Below are positions 1 through 11,344 of a stretch of DNA of 64,000 bases, piece by piece. The notes under the pieces were generated by a model. It saw only the letters and a list, made by a program, of their open reading frames with translations, had not been told where the DNA came from and did not search any database. Both the position numbers and the translations under genes were made by a program. The stretch is from NCBI RefSeq assembly GCF_030704535.1, contig NC_081810.1, positions 22,048,501-22,112,500 on the forward strand, given 5' to 3'. The DNA comes from Vitis vinifera (taxonomy: Eukaryota; Streptophyta; Magnoliopsida; Vitales; Vitaceae). How positions within the stretch are numbered: position 1 is the stretch's first letter; each line of letters opens with the position of its first letter.

Positions 1-251
1 AGTTCTCATAGGAAACAGTCCCACCTCCACTTTCATATAGGTGAATCCATCAAGTTTGTTCTGCATTTAAACATACCATCCATTAGGAATATGATATTCA
101 TTAAGAGTAAACATTCAACCTTAATCAATGCAAAATATGTTCTATCTACACCATAGGGATAGACTCTCATACAATTAGAGTTGATAGAGCACCTCAAGTC
201 AACAAGTGATTTGTTATTACTCATATGAACCTATTTCATGGAATTTCCATT

Positions 252-809
252 CTAATAGGTTGGGTTACCACCACTCTTGACTTCTGTAATAGGCATAAGC
301 CCCATCCCCCTCAATGTTTCTTCCACTAGTTTTTTATTTAGTGGTTTGGTCAAAAGATCGGCCAAATTCAATTCTGACCTCACAAATTCTAGGAATATAA
401 CCCATGCTTCAAGCAACTGTCGCACAATATTGTGTCTTAGGCGTATATGTATGTTCTTCCCATTAAATATTTTACTCTTAGTTTTAGCAATTGCAGCTTG
501 GCTATCACAACACATAAACACAGATGGGGCTAGTCTCATCCATAAAGGGATATCTTCTAAGAGGTTTCTAAGCTACTCAGCCTCAGAACTTGTTTTTTCT
601 AAGGCAATAAACTCAACCTCCATAGTAGACCGAGTAATGTAAGTTTGCTTGACAGACTTCCAAGAAACTGCACTTCCACTAAGGATGAAAACATATCCAC
701 TAGTGGATTTCATCTCATCTGAATCTAAGATCCAATTTGCATTGCCAAATCCTTCAAGGACACTTGGAAATCCACTAAAGCACAAACCATAGTTAATGGT
801 GCCTCTCAA
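252..809 (-). pseudogene. copia RNase H domain, interrupted by an in-frame stop
   Basis: The stretch carries the conserved STSGYVF, SWKSVKQ and [10 protein letters not shown] blocks, then CCDSQAAIA, NGKNIHIRLRHN and LADLLTKPLN, which are the RNase H and C-terminal hallmarks of copia elements. A TAG at 573-575 replaces the usual Trp codon between EAE and LRNLLED. The frame then runs to a natural stop at 252-254, which ends the polyprotein. Confidence 0.9.
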
Positions 810-1115
810 ATACTTAAGGACTCTATGAACAACAGTCCAATTGTCCTAATTAGGACTTTGGGTGTACCGACCCAATCTACCTACTGCATAAGCACTGTCA
901 GGTTTGGTACAGTTCATTAAGTACATTAGGCTCCCTATGATCTGAGCATACTTTATTTGGGCAACACTATGTTCTCTATTTTTCTTCAGTTGTGAGTTGG
1001 GATCATAAGGAGTTGACACTAGTTTACAATCAAAGTGTTCAAACTTCCTTAGGATCTTTTCAACATAGTGTTCTTGAGAAAGTTTAAGCCCATTAGGTGT
1101 TCTAGTTATTTTAAT

Positions 1116-1739
1116 TCATAGAACCACCTCTATCTCTCTTAGGTCTTTCATATCAAACTTGGAACCTAAGAATTTCTTGGTCTCACGCATAGCCTTTAGG
1201 CTAGTTCCAAAGATCAGCATATCATCAACATAAAGGCAAATAACTACACATGTGTTATCCTCATACTTGTTGTAGATACACTTATCAGCATCATTAATGA
1301 AATATCCATTAGTTACTAACACATGATCAAACTTGTTGTGCCACTGTTTGGGAGCTTGTTTTAACCTATATAGTGATTAAACCAACTTACACACTTTTTT
1401 CTCCTTCTCTGGAACTACACAACCCTCAGGTTGTTCCATATAAATTTCATTTTCCAAATCTCCATTCAAGAATGCAGTCTTGACATCCATTTGGTATATC
1501 ACCAAATTATGATTGGAAACTAGAGTGATCAATACTCTAATTGATGCTATTCTAGTCATAGGGGCAAAGGTGTCAAAGTAATCTACATCCTTCCTTTGTA
1601 TAAAGTCTTTGGCAACTAAACGAGTTTTATACTTCTCTATGGACCCATCTTGTTTTAACTTTGTTTTAAAGATCCGCTTACAACCAATAATCTTTGCACC
1701 ATGAGGTAAATCTACTAACTCCCATGTATGGTTATACAT
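1116..1739 (-). pseudogene. copia reverse transcriptase, interrupted by an in-frame stop
   Basis: Two pieces in one frame (1377-1739 and 1116-1322) form the polymerase domain. The first catalytic block, QMDVKTAFLNG, and the YVDDM block are intact. A TAA at 1377-1379 sits just before SLYRLKQAP, where a Lys is usual, and a TGA at 1116-1118 sits where a Trp or Gly codon is expected before IKITRTPNG. The reverse transcriptase would copy element RNA to DNA; these two stops disable it. Confidence 0.9.
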
Positions 1740-1901
1740 GATTGATTCGATTTCACTGTTAATGGTTTCTTTCCAGAATGGTGCATCAGGAGAAGTTATA
1801 AGTTCTTTGTAGGATCTAGGGTCCTCATCTATTAGGAAGGTGTAGAAACCATCTCCAAGGTTTGTTTATTTCCTATATCTTTTACTCATTCTAGGTTCAA
1901 A

Positions 1902-2171
1902 TTAAGAAGGTTCAATAGATTTGTCTTTACCTGTTTTCTGAACTTGTTGGTCACCATTTAGTTTCATAGGAAAGATGTTTTCAAAGAAATATGCATTATT
2001 TGTTTCTATTATAGTATTGACATCTACAAGACTATTTTCTGACTTAGTAACAAGAAACCTATATGTTGCATTGTTCTCAGCATAGCCAATGAACATTGCA
2101 TCAAAGGTTTTAAGACCTAGTTTTCGTTTTTTAGGTTCAGGGAGAAGAACTTTAGCTAAACACCCCCACAC
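1902..2171 (-). pseudogene. copia integrase C-terminal / linker region
   Basis: An 89-residue stretch begins MWGCLAKVLLPEPKKR and contains FIGYAENNATYRF, the conserved linker block between integrase and reverse transcriptase in copia polyproteins. It has no catalytic residues. It lies between the integrase and reverse transcriptase relics in the expected order. Confidence 0.8.
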
Positions 2172-2285
2172 TTTCAGGTATGCTATATTAGGTGCATAAC
2201 CCTTTCACAACTTATAAGGAGTTTTACCAATTTTCTTGTAAGGTATTCTATTTTGAATATGACATGCGGATAGGATAGTTTTCCC

Positions 2286-3038
2286 CTACAAGTTCAAGGG
2301 TGCTTCTAAACTTACCAACATTGCATTCATCATTTCTTTTAAGGTCCTATTTTTCCTTTCTACTACTCCATTAGACTCGGGGGAATAAGGAGGAGTAGTT
2401 TCGTGAATGATCGCATGATCTTCACAAAAATAATTAAAGGGGTTGGACTCATACTCTCCTCCCCTATCAGTTCTAAGTCTTTTAATTTTCTTACTTAGTT
2501 GATTTTCCACTTCATTTTTGTACTTGATGAAAACATCTCTTGCTTCATCTTTGTTTCTCAAAAGATATACCCTTGTATACCTTGAGTAGTCATCTATGAA
2601 AGTTACGTAGAATTGTTTACCACCTTTAGTCATTGTATTTTTTAGGTCTCCTAAGTTACTATGTATTAAACTTAGTAGATATGATTCTCTTTCAATTGAT
2701 TTGCAAGATTTCTTTGTGGTTTTAGATTCTACACAAGATTCATATTTTCTATGGTTTTCTAAGAACAGTTTAGGGATTAAACTCAATTCAACCATTTTCT
2801 TCATATATGAAAAGTTCACATGTCCAAGTCTATCATGCCAAATATCATAAGAATAAACTATGTAAGCAGAAGAAGAAGATGCATTATTATTGATAATATA
2901 AAAAACATTCAACATAAATAAACCTTGATTACAATAGCCCTTTCCGAAAAATGCATCATTCTTGGTTAAAACTATTTTATCATAGTCAAACAAGATCCCC
3001 ACTCTTGCTTTTCCAAGTAGAGATACACCAACTTCCAA
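2286..3038 (-). pseudogene. copia integrase, frame open but key residues lost
   Basis: A 250-residue open stretch carries the integrase. The zinc-binding region has the two His (HDRLGH) but the first Cys of the CX2C pair is Tyr (YESC). The catalytic triad is partly lost: the first Asp is Asn (HSNLGD), while the second Asp (RTDRGGEY) and the Glu (VVERKNRT) are present. The stretch FIDDYSRY is also conserved. The enzyme would normally insert element cDNA into the host genome. The remaining C-terminal part continues as 1902-2171 after a frame break. Confidence 0.88.
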
Positions 3039-3241
3039 CAGATATCTGGCACATGAAGAACATCACTGAAGGTGGGCACTTTTCCAAAGGTTAGCTTGAG
3101 GAGAACTTTCTTTTTGCCAATCACTGGAGTAGATCTAGAATCACCCATGAACACTTGTTCATCTCCTTCCTTTACAGTGGTATATGAATTAAATGCACTT
3201 CTATTCCCACAAATGTGTCTAGTAACCCTAGAGTCTACTAC
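2972..3241 (-). pseudogene. copia protease region, broken
   Basis: Immediately downstream of the gag stop the frame reads VVDSRVTRHICGN, which corresponds to the aspartic-protease active-site block of copia elements (normally D-S-G). The Gly after the active-site Asp-Ser is Arg here, a change expected to abolish activity. The following text (FMGDSRSTPVIGKKKV and DVLHVPDI) is the usual end of the protease domain. It is in a different frame from the integrase piece that overlaps it at 2972-3038, so another indel is present. Confidence 0.75.
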
Positions 3242-4130
3242 CTAGTCCTTAATATAGGTGACCATGCTCACCTCAGAGGAGATTACTACTGTGATCACCT
3301 CTGTCTCTTCCAGGTTTGCTTTTGAATTGGACTTCTCAGTTCTCTTCCTGTGGTGACATTGAGCTGCATGGTGTCCAAACTTGCCACAGACAAACCAATT
3401 ACCCCGTTTTTTAATACTTGAGTTCTGGACCTTGTTTGATGCATTGGGCTTGGTCCTAAAGTTTTGTTTCCTAGACCTATTGTTTTTGGGTTTAGGTTTA
3501 GGTTTTTCTTCTACTACATTAGCCTTAGAAAACAATTTCTTAGCTTTCTCAATATTGTTCTTATTTCAATTTTGTTCCTCAATCCTAATATGGATTATGA
3601 CATCCTCTAGGAACATTTGTTTTCTTTTATGTTTCATGTTATTTTTATAGTCTTTCCAAGACTTTAGAAGAGTCTCTACTAAATAACCAGCCACAAAAGG
3701 TTCAGGTAATTTAATGTCTTCAATAGCTAAGTCATTAATCAACAAGTGGTAGTCATGGATTTGAGATGATACTTCTTTATCCTCGGTCATTTGGAAATTT
3801 CTAAAATTCCCTATGGCATATTTCCGAGTTTTTGCGTCTTCCAAAATATATTTTTTTATTCATTGCATCCCAAATTTCTTTTGCAACTTTAAATTGACAA
3901 TACATATCAAAAAGTTCATTAGAAAAGGTACTTAAAATAGCATGCCTAACTTGTTTATTTCCAGTTTCCCAGGTTGGTAACAGATGAGAATCATCTTTTG
4001 GTTTTGGGTCAGTCAAAACAATCCCAAGTTCACTACATCAATTCCTTTCCTGTCATCTCTTAAAAAATGTCCCATTGAATAGATCAATATTAGAGGTGTC
4101 AGGATGGGTGTGGACTAGGGAAGCTTCCAT
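3242..4130 (-). pseudogene. copia gag (capsid and zinc knuckle), broken
   Basis: Gag packages the element RNA. The ATG is at 4130-4128, and readable pieces lie at 3801-4016, 3566-3844 and 3242-3535. The first two pieces are in different frames and meet in a T-rich run near 3840, so a frameshift separates capsid halves. A TGA at 3566-3568 interrupts the third part. The zinc knuckle (pattern CX2CX4HX4C) is present near 3390-3430 as FVCGKFGHHAAQC, but Trp stands where the first Cys belongs. The stop at 3242-3244 is a TAG where Trp is expected before the protease motif. Confidence 0.85.
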
Positions 4131-4148
4131 TTGGATATATTTCAAGAT

Positions 4149-4762
4149 TGTTGGATTTAAGGGTATGGAAACAAAAGACTAACCCAAAATACACAAACAA
4201 ATAACATAATGAATAAAAAGAAAAACTTATCGGCTGAGACGTGACAAGCATTGTCTTTGAAATAAATCCACCTTCCTCGAAGACAAACTTGGTGCATTAG
4301 GGTACCAATGGTCTACCTTCAGGATTCAACAGCCAGATCTCACCTTGGGTGCACTCTATAAGCGAGATGTGTACAGTTCGGTTCTGAAAAAATTCATTCA
4401 GATAAATGTATGAAAGACTCTTTAAAAAAACTCTCTGAAAAACTGTATTCGTATATAAAAAGTGAGGGGTGACATGCTTTTATAGGCCACTAACACAGTC
4501 CTAATGGGACTCCACTTGTAATCAGAACATGACTCAAAGTGGAAGAGAATTTACTTATAAGTGGAATGAGATTCCACTAGTACAATCCTAATAAGACTCT
4601 TCCCAAAAATATAAAACTAATAAAATAAAATAAAATAAAAATAATTCCCAATAAGACTCTTCTAAAAAATATAAGACTAATAGAATAAAATAAAAATAAA
4701 AATTATTTACACTCTTCCTACATAAAAATCAAAATAATTTCCTTAGTATTTGACTCTCATCA
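4149..4762 (-). repeat. Probable 5' LTR of the copia element
   Basis: The segment begins TGTTGG and ends CTCATCA on the plus strand, giving the TG...CA ends expected of an LTR of about 614 bp. Read on the minus strand it has a TATA box (CTATAAAAGC, 4476-4485) followed by a leader-like region. It also holds short internal repeats with the core 'aagactctt' around 4590-4670, as U3 regions often do. The second LTR is not in the window, so the boundaries rest on the terminal dinucleotides and on the distance to the gag ATG, not on a pairwise comparison. Confidence 0.6.
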
Positions 4763-6266
4763 TATTCGTTCTATTATACCCAAAATTTTATACTTTATAT
4801 TATTAAATTTATCAAGAGCCAAATCTATTGTTTTGGTTGATTTTTGTTTTTTTTAAAAGTTTTTTATATTTCAAAAATAAAATGAACGAAAAAAAATGTC
4901 TCACAATCAAAATATAAAAAAAATAAAAAAGATGTTTTTAAATAATATTTTTAATTGTTTTTATTTTTATGAGTATTTTAAAAATAATTATATAACTATA
5001 AAAATATTTTAAAATAAAACATTTCAAATAAATTTTATTTTTAAAACATATTTAAAAATATATCAAATGGGTTAAGAACAATTTAAGTTTTTTTTGTTTT
5101 ATAAAATATCATAAAATAGTCTTTAAAATTATTATTTTTTAAAATAATTCCTACATAATTGTTTTTTCAAAAGTATTACCTCAAAAGGAAGGTTTATAAA
5201 GCAATGGAATGAAATGTACTCTCTAGGGTCAAACCTCTTTATCACACAATTTTCAATAAATGTAAATAGGATCGAAATATAGAAAGTAGGGGAGAAAGGC
5301 ATTAATTATTCAACAAGGGTGGATGGAGTTGACAACTTGTCACAATGACACAGAGCTCTAGGCTTAAAACAGGGCAGGACTTGAGAACTTGAACCATACC
5401 ACACATGCCCTAACCCTTATTCTAAAGTATAAAAGTATCAATGTGTGTGGATTAATGGACACACTTGCTTGTTTTCATCATAATTTTTCCCCACTAATCA
5501 CTCTCAACTCAATTAATGCCCTCTTTTCGCTTTCATAATTTAAGCGGCTGCTTGTTTTTTTGCCCTATTTGAGATCATGTCATGGCCCAACTCTTGGAAG
5601 TAGTAAAATAAATTGACACTCAACACTTAGTAGTTCCATTTAGTGTGATGGTTATTGTTCATAATTGGCTAAGGCATCAAATACCTCTCTCACTCTATTT
5701 GCTTTGCCGTTTTTGATATCGTGCACGCAACACTCATCCCTTATCCTCACATAAAGTGAAATTTTTGGATATTTATTTGAAAATTGTGTGAACATTTTGA
5801 ATTGTGGAAGGAGCCAAGCATGGATTATGGAGTGAGGAGCGGGCGTGATTTGGAGGGGCATTAAGAGGATTCCAAAAAGTGATGTACGCAATGCAATGCA
5901 TGTAAAATAATAAAATTATAAATTTTTTATTTTAAAAATTGAAATGGGCGTAACAACGGTTAGGTGATAACGACAACGTCTTTAATTTTTTTTTCGTGGC
6001 ATATAGTTCCAACTTGGTGAGAGGAGGGCCAGGCAAGTTTACGGTACGGATTCATAAATTATTAGTAGATTAAAATATTTTTTGAAAGAATGATTTCAAT
6101 ATAAATTTATAAGTTGTGTTTGTACTGAAATCTCATTTTGAAAAAACGATTTCATGGCGTAAATTTATGTTGTTTCTTTGTTTTTTTTTTTTTTCTCATT
6201 TAAAACTTATTAGTTCATTTTGAATAAATTTAAAATAAATATGAAATTCTTCTAATATTGCCCGAG
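4763..6266. other. Intergenic, AT-rich, no gene recognised
   Basis: The stretch has A/T runs and no open frame with protein-like composition. A 79-codon frame at 5652-5891 on the minus strand has no recognisable motif and is probably chance. A slightly less AT-rich part (5200-5600) matches nothing I know. Confidence 0.7.
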
Positions 6267-7540
6267 TAGGGATAACAACGAAACGGGTTGCCCTCATCTC
6301 AACCTCACTCTATTTATTCAAAATAATTATCAGCTTTGTTGGTATTGTGTCAACCGGATATAGGTTCATCTAGCTTCACTTGAGTCAGACGAACTTCTTC
6401 TCTACACAAAAGAATATTAGGACAGGTAATCCAGGCACGTCCCTCTGAAACTTAAGTTAAAATCTAAATAAGAGTGAATCCGACTATTTTGAATGGTTAT
6501 ATGCGCACGTACTTTTTTCATGCTTCTTGATGAGTTTTTATAGAACATATGGCGTCATCATCACAACGTTGATTGTGCATTCATACCTTTTTTGCATTGA
6601 TAATCGTCGTCGTGGTAGATACTAAGCTTTAATAAGGTAGTCAACACCATTATCTCAATACAGATTGGACAATCATACCAAATAAGAGTTGTTGGTGTCA
6701 TTTGTTGGTTGTCATATAAAAATCTCAAACCATATTGTTGATTGTGCATTTACGTTTGTCAATATTGTTGATTGTGTGTAATAACTGATTGACATTGATT
6801 TTTGTGTGTAAATGTCGTCCAAATTATCGTTCAAGTATTGGATGTAATTAATTATTTGTCTAATGCCTAGAATTTTTTGTTAGGTTGGTTTGTCTGTCTG
6901 GAAGTCTCAATCGACTTAATTTGTCCATTCTGTTTGGGGAAGAAGGAAATTTATCTCTTCTCTTGCGTAAGACAGAGCTTATCTTAATCTAAACAGATTG
7001 ATCCAGATGGATTATCTGATTATCTTGGACGATCAAATGGTCTTGACCTTAAAGAAAGATACGTGGATGAAGTTTCTCACAATCTTCATCTCATTAAAAA
7101 AATTAAACAGGGTGAGGTGGGTATGATAAATTCTCATACTCATCTCGTCTTGTCATGTTTAACTTTAAAAAATAAAAAATATTTTTATTTTTAAATTTTT
7201 AAAAAAAAAATTAATTACATTAAAATAAGTATATTTTATAAATAATTAAAATATTATAATTTTTTATAACTTATTTTATTGGTAAATATATTATCATTAT
7301 TATATTAAAAATAGGAAAATAAAAATTAAATTAAATTAATTTTTAAAATTAATTATATATATAATCTCAAGACAAAAAAATTAATTTGATATAAATCAGG
7401 GTTGGACGGGACGGGATAAGAGAATACTCGAACCTGTCCCAGGATCTCAAACTCATCTCAAACCAATTTATTTAAAATTTAAACTTGTCCCTGATGGGAC
7501 GGGATGAGTATCTAAAAAAAACTTGTCCTAGTCATCCCTA
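6267..7540. mobile_element. Non-autonomous hAT-like element with probable internal insertion
   Basis: The left end TAGGGATAACAACG and the right end CTAGTCATCCCTA form short terminal inverted repeats. Inside each end lie the G/C blocks (aaacgggttgccc; gacgggacggg; gggacgggatgag) typical of a common plant family of small hAT-like elements. The 8-bp flanks (tgcccgag and cacttgag) differ only by transitions, so they may be a decayed 8-bp target-site duplication. Element-like text breaks off near 6320 and resumes near 7105, which suggests a later insertion of about 0.8 kb. There is no transposase. Confidence 0.5.
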
Positions 7541-9120
7541 CACTTGAGGAGAATTTGTTTAAATTTTACAAAATTTAAGAAAAAAATATCAATAAAAGAA
7601 AAATAATAAAATAAAAAATAAAGTTAAAGTTGATAAATTAATTTTACAAGTTTTTCTAAACTTATTTAACTCATTTAATATTTTCTATATAAAAAATAAA
7701 TAATTTAAAATTACATAAATTTGTAATTGATTTTAATTACATTTTATTTATTTTTTGTATTTTGTATAATATACCAAATATAGCAAAATCATTTTCCTTA
7801 ACCTTATGCTTGATTCTTAAAATTTTTTAAGGACAAGTACGAGGAAAATATTTTTATACACTTTTTAAAACTATTTGCATTTATTTTCCACTTTTATATG
7901 AAGATTAAATAATTTAAGAATATATATGTTTTAAATTTTATTTATTTATTTTCTTATGTTTCCTAATAAACCAAAAATGAAAAAATTATTTTTGCCCCAT
8001 TTCTTAGTACCTTCCAACAACCAAATATAGCCAAATTAATCTTATATATATTTTGTACAATGAAATATTGTCACATGAGAATGATAATCATAAAAATAAT
8101 AGAAGGATGAATTTATAAAAGCATTGAAATTTTAGATTCAAATATACCATTCATTGTAATAATTTTTTTTCACTCAATTTCTAGCATTTATGATTCAAAA
8201 CTAGAATTTCAACATTTAATAAAAAAAACACTAGCTTGGTCCTACATTTTAATATCAAGGAGTAAGGTCACAATTGTACTACACTTTTTGGGCATGACAT
8301 CTTTCAAAATGAAAATGAACATTTGATAGCTCAACTCATTAAATTTGTAGGACTTTTTGGTACAATAGAGAATCGAAATCAAGGTGCTACTCCTTGTTAT
8401 CAAGAAGCCAATAATAATATCAATTAATTAAGAGAAATTTGGTATAAAATATTAAAATTATGAAATACATATATATTATTTTATATAAATAAAAATTAAA
8501 AATTTTGGTTGTGACTTGACATAAAAAAAATTTGAAAAATAATATGATAAATATATTTTAATTTTATTTACATGTTATAAGATTTACAAAATAAATATAT
8601 ATTTTATTTAGTATTAAAAAATGTTATATCTTAAACCTCTAAATAATAAAACATAATTTTTAAATATAAACCCTAGATTATGAAATGTATTATTATAATT
8701 AATATTTTAAATTATCAAGTGTATTGTTTGTAGGATAGTATTTTCATTTTTTGTCCATTATTTCTTTATGTTTATATTAAATTTTTTCTTATTAATTATA
8801 TATCATGTATTATGATTTTGTGTTTAATGTGTCTAAAAATTTATTAAAACTAATAAATTTGAGAAAAAAACTGAAACAATGAAGTAATAATAATTGAAAT
8901 TAAAGAGGCTTTTACTTCATTGGATTTTATCTTTAAAAGAAAAAATCATCAAATTTATATTTAGATAAAAGGGAAAAAAAAGGTTGCAACACAAATATGC
9001 TTCGAAGGATGATTTTAAAATTAGAAAACTTTGGACTCCTAAAAAAAGTTCAAACCTTTTTCCAAAGAAAGTATGATTGCAAATTCCCTCTTTTCACCTT
9101 TCCTTTTTCTAAGATATTTA
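7541..9120. other. Intergenic, AT-rich, no gene recognised
   Basis: Low-complexity A/T sequence. A short inverted pair (caaggagta near 8259 and tactccttg near 8388) may be the remains of a small element. I see no gene. Confidence 0.6.
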
Positions 9121-9550
9121 ATGGATATTTGATAACTAACTTAATAATTTAAAGTGATTTAATAATTTAATTTAAGTTATTAAATAAATAAGTATATTTT
9201 ATAAAATAATTTAATGATATAACTTAAATTTAAGAACGATTTTAAGTAGTAAGTAATAATTAACTTATTATTAAGTCCATATTTTCATTTTTCATTTTTA
9301 TCTCTATTTATCCTAATTATTTTTTCGATCTTTTTTGCTATTCCACAATTTCCTCTGTTACTTGACCTCTTTTACCCTAATTATAATTTATAAGGAAAAA
9401 TATGTCAATTTAATTATTTAAAATAAGGTTTATGTTAATTTTATCAAATAATCTTAATATTTAAAATAAAAATTAGGTAAAAAGTTTTAAGTTAATAACT
9501 TAAATATGATTTTACTAATAAGTGTTAAGTTTTACTAAATACCCCCTTAG
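9121..9550. repeat. MITE-like element, family with 'tttggtaaaactta' ends
   Basis: Imperfect terminal inverted repeats: the left end is near gatatttgataactaactt, and the right end (ttttactaaataccccctta) is its approximate inverse. The inside is rich in 'cttaa' and 'aagtta' words. Related copies lie at 46816-47430 and 47826-48508. No coding capacity, so it depends on a transposase elsewhere. Confidence 0.55.
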
Positions 9551-9624
9551 GGCATGGACTTAAATTTTGAATTTTTTCTATTAAACAAATAACCAGAAAG
9601 ATGAAAAACTTTGACTTAAAGTAC

Positions 9625-9884
9625 TTAAGGTGATGTTTTTTTTTTAATTCTAAGTAGAACTTAAAACTAAATAATATTTAATAATGTTAATATTAGGTTA
9701 TTTCTTTTTGTAATATTTGATTTCTATTAAACATAAAAAAATTAAAAAAATCAACATATTACTTTTTTTATTTAAAAAAAATCAAATATTTTAACTTTTC
9801 TTATTCAATCAAAAATTTATAATAAATTATGAAAAAAAATAGAAAAATTAACAATTAAAATATGAAAATAAATTACTTTTAGTA

Positions 9885-9915
<31 letters not shown>

Positions 9916-9937
9916 CAACAACAACAACAACAACAAA
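9625..9937. repeat. MITE-like element ending in a poly-A plus (CAA)n microsatellite
   Basis: The segment from 'aaggtgatgtttttt' to 'agtaaaaagtaaaaa' parallels the copy at 31068-31314 block by block (aattctaa.tagaac; ttaatattaggtt; ttgatttctatta; tttataataa). The right end has expanded into about 25 A followed by seven or so CAA units (9891-9937). Confidence 0.55.
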
Positions 9938-10600
9938 TCCCTCAAAGTTAAATTGTAATTATTTTTTAAATATTATACCATAAAATAAAATAAAATCTTG
10001 AATCTTAATATGAAATTAATTATTGGAGTGCATGCGAACAAATTATTTTTATTTCCTTTTTGTACCTACGCTATAATGGAAAACTTTGGGCTCCTAAAAA
10101 ATACCTTTTTTTTAATGAAAGTATGAATGCTGCATAATCCCCACCCCACCTTTCCTTTTTTAACCTATTTAGGTTGGGACTTAAGTTTTTTATTTTGCCT
10201 TTAAATAAACAAAAAAAAAACATTTGCTTTATTTTGTATTTTAACTTAAAGAAATTGTTAAAATGTAATTATTTTCAAATATTATACCCAAAAATAAAAT
10301 AAAAATATCCTTAATCTTAATTATGATTAAAAAAAAATTTTAATTATTCGAGATGATTTGCATTGATATAGATAATAATTATATTTTTGTTAAGAAGGGA
10401 CAAAATAATCCATGTATTGGAAAAATAGTTTTTATTTATTAAAAATTATAAATATAATAATTTTTTTTTTCAAAAAATATATGAGGACAAAAAAAATTAA
10501 TGCAGGATGTTTTTATTAAGAAAATATATATTTCCTATTTATAAAATACGGAGATTATTTTTCTTTTATCCTTTTAATGAAACAAATAAAAATAAAATCA
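9938..10600. other. Intergenic, AT-rich, distal upstream region of the CSLA gene
   Basis: No gene seen. A segment around 10070-10260 resembles 9000-9120 (gaaaactttgg.ctcctaaaaaa, then gcataatccccacccc), so it is probably another small repeat copy. Confidence 0.55.
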
Positions 10601-10920
10601 ATTTTCCTTAACGGTTTTGGCCATAGAGTGGCAGGTGGGTGATTGGGTGATTCAAATAGGGATAATGTTGTCTGTGAACAAGTAGACTGTCTGACGTGGT
10701 AGATGGGTGGTAACAATCACCGGAATCTGAGGACCATGGTTAGTCGGCGGTCATTGACCGTCTTTCCAACAGTACGTTTCTTGTTAACGGACAGGTGGAG
10801 GCGTTAACCCCATGTACTCTAAAGTCTACACTTGAAAAAGGAGAAAAAAAAGAGAGAGAAAAAGGAGAGAGAGTGTAGATGTGGGGGAGAAACAAAATTG
10901 CAAAAGATACCAAAATTGGC

Positions 10921-10927
10921 TATATAA
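10921..10927 (+). promoter_or_regulatory. TATA box of the CSLA9-type gene
   Basis: TATATAA follows 'aaaattggc' about 420 bp before the start codon. Transcription would begin about 30 bp downstream, near 10950, which would place the pyrimidine-rich tract inside the leader. The position is inferred from sequence only. Confidence 0.6.
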
Positions 10928-10939
10928 CTCCCTCTTCTA

Positions 10940-11344
10940 TCTCTTTCTCTCTCTGTCCCTCTCTCTCTACTTCTCTGCTCTGCTCTGCTCTGCTTTGCTT
11001 TGCTTTGCTTTCTCACTCCTCTCTCTCTCTCTTCCACAATGCTCCAGTACTCTTCTATCCCTGTTGTTTTCTTGTGAAGCAAACAAACAGAAGTAGTATT
11101 CTTTGGCATCAGTTTGGAGAGAGGAGGACTTGAAGGAGCAGGGATTTTGATCTTTTCTGTACTTGTTTTCTCCTGGGAGAGAAGAGAGAGAGATCTGAAG
11201 TGGGTATTGTGTTGCTTTGCATGAGTATTGGGGGTCTTGGGTGAGTGATTTGGAGCACAGCTGGACCACATTGTTGGGTAATTGGGAGGGAAAACCAGAG
11301 AGATCTGATATCATCCCCTGTTTTGCTGTGGTTCTGGGAGAGAG
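10940..11344 (+). promoter_or_regulatory. CT-rich 5' leader with two short uORFs
   Basis: The leader contains long CT runs and two pentamer repeats, CTGCT (about 10975-10992) and CTTTG (about 10992-11010). Two upstream ATGs open short frames: 11039-11077 (12 codons plus stop) and 11221-11244 (7 codons plus stop). Both end well before the main ATG at 11345, so they could lower translation of the main frame. The opposite-strand open frames here arise from the CT composition. Confidence 0.6.

Larger units (their letters stand above)
1..4762 (-). mobile_element. Decayed Ty1/copia LTR retrotransposon, left end cut by window edge
   Basis: On the minus strand the order is 5' LTR, gag, protease, integrase, reverse transcriptase, RNase H, which is the copia order (integrase before reverse transcriptase). 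Coding runs from an ATG at 4130 down to a stop at 252. The frame is broken by several in-frame stops and by a frameshift near 3840, so no complete polyprotein can be made. A purine-rich stretch (minus-strand GTGGAGGTGGG, 22-32) lies downstream of the RNase H stop, where a polypurine tract is expected, but the sequence to its left does not match the start of the right-hand LTR, so the 3' LTR probably lies outside the window. The element is an autonomous-type relic, now inactive. Confidence 0.93.

Noticed and set aside
5652..6749. Short minus-strand open frames (79 and 62 codons)
   Set aside because: No motif, no plausible splice extension, and they lie in repeat-rich DNA.
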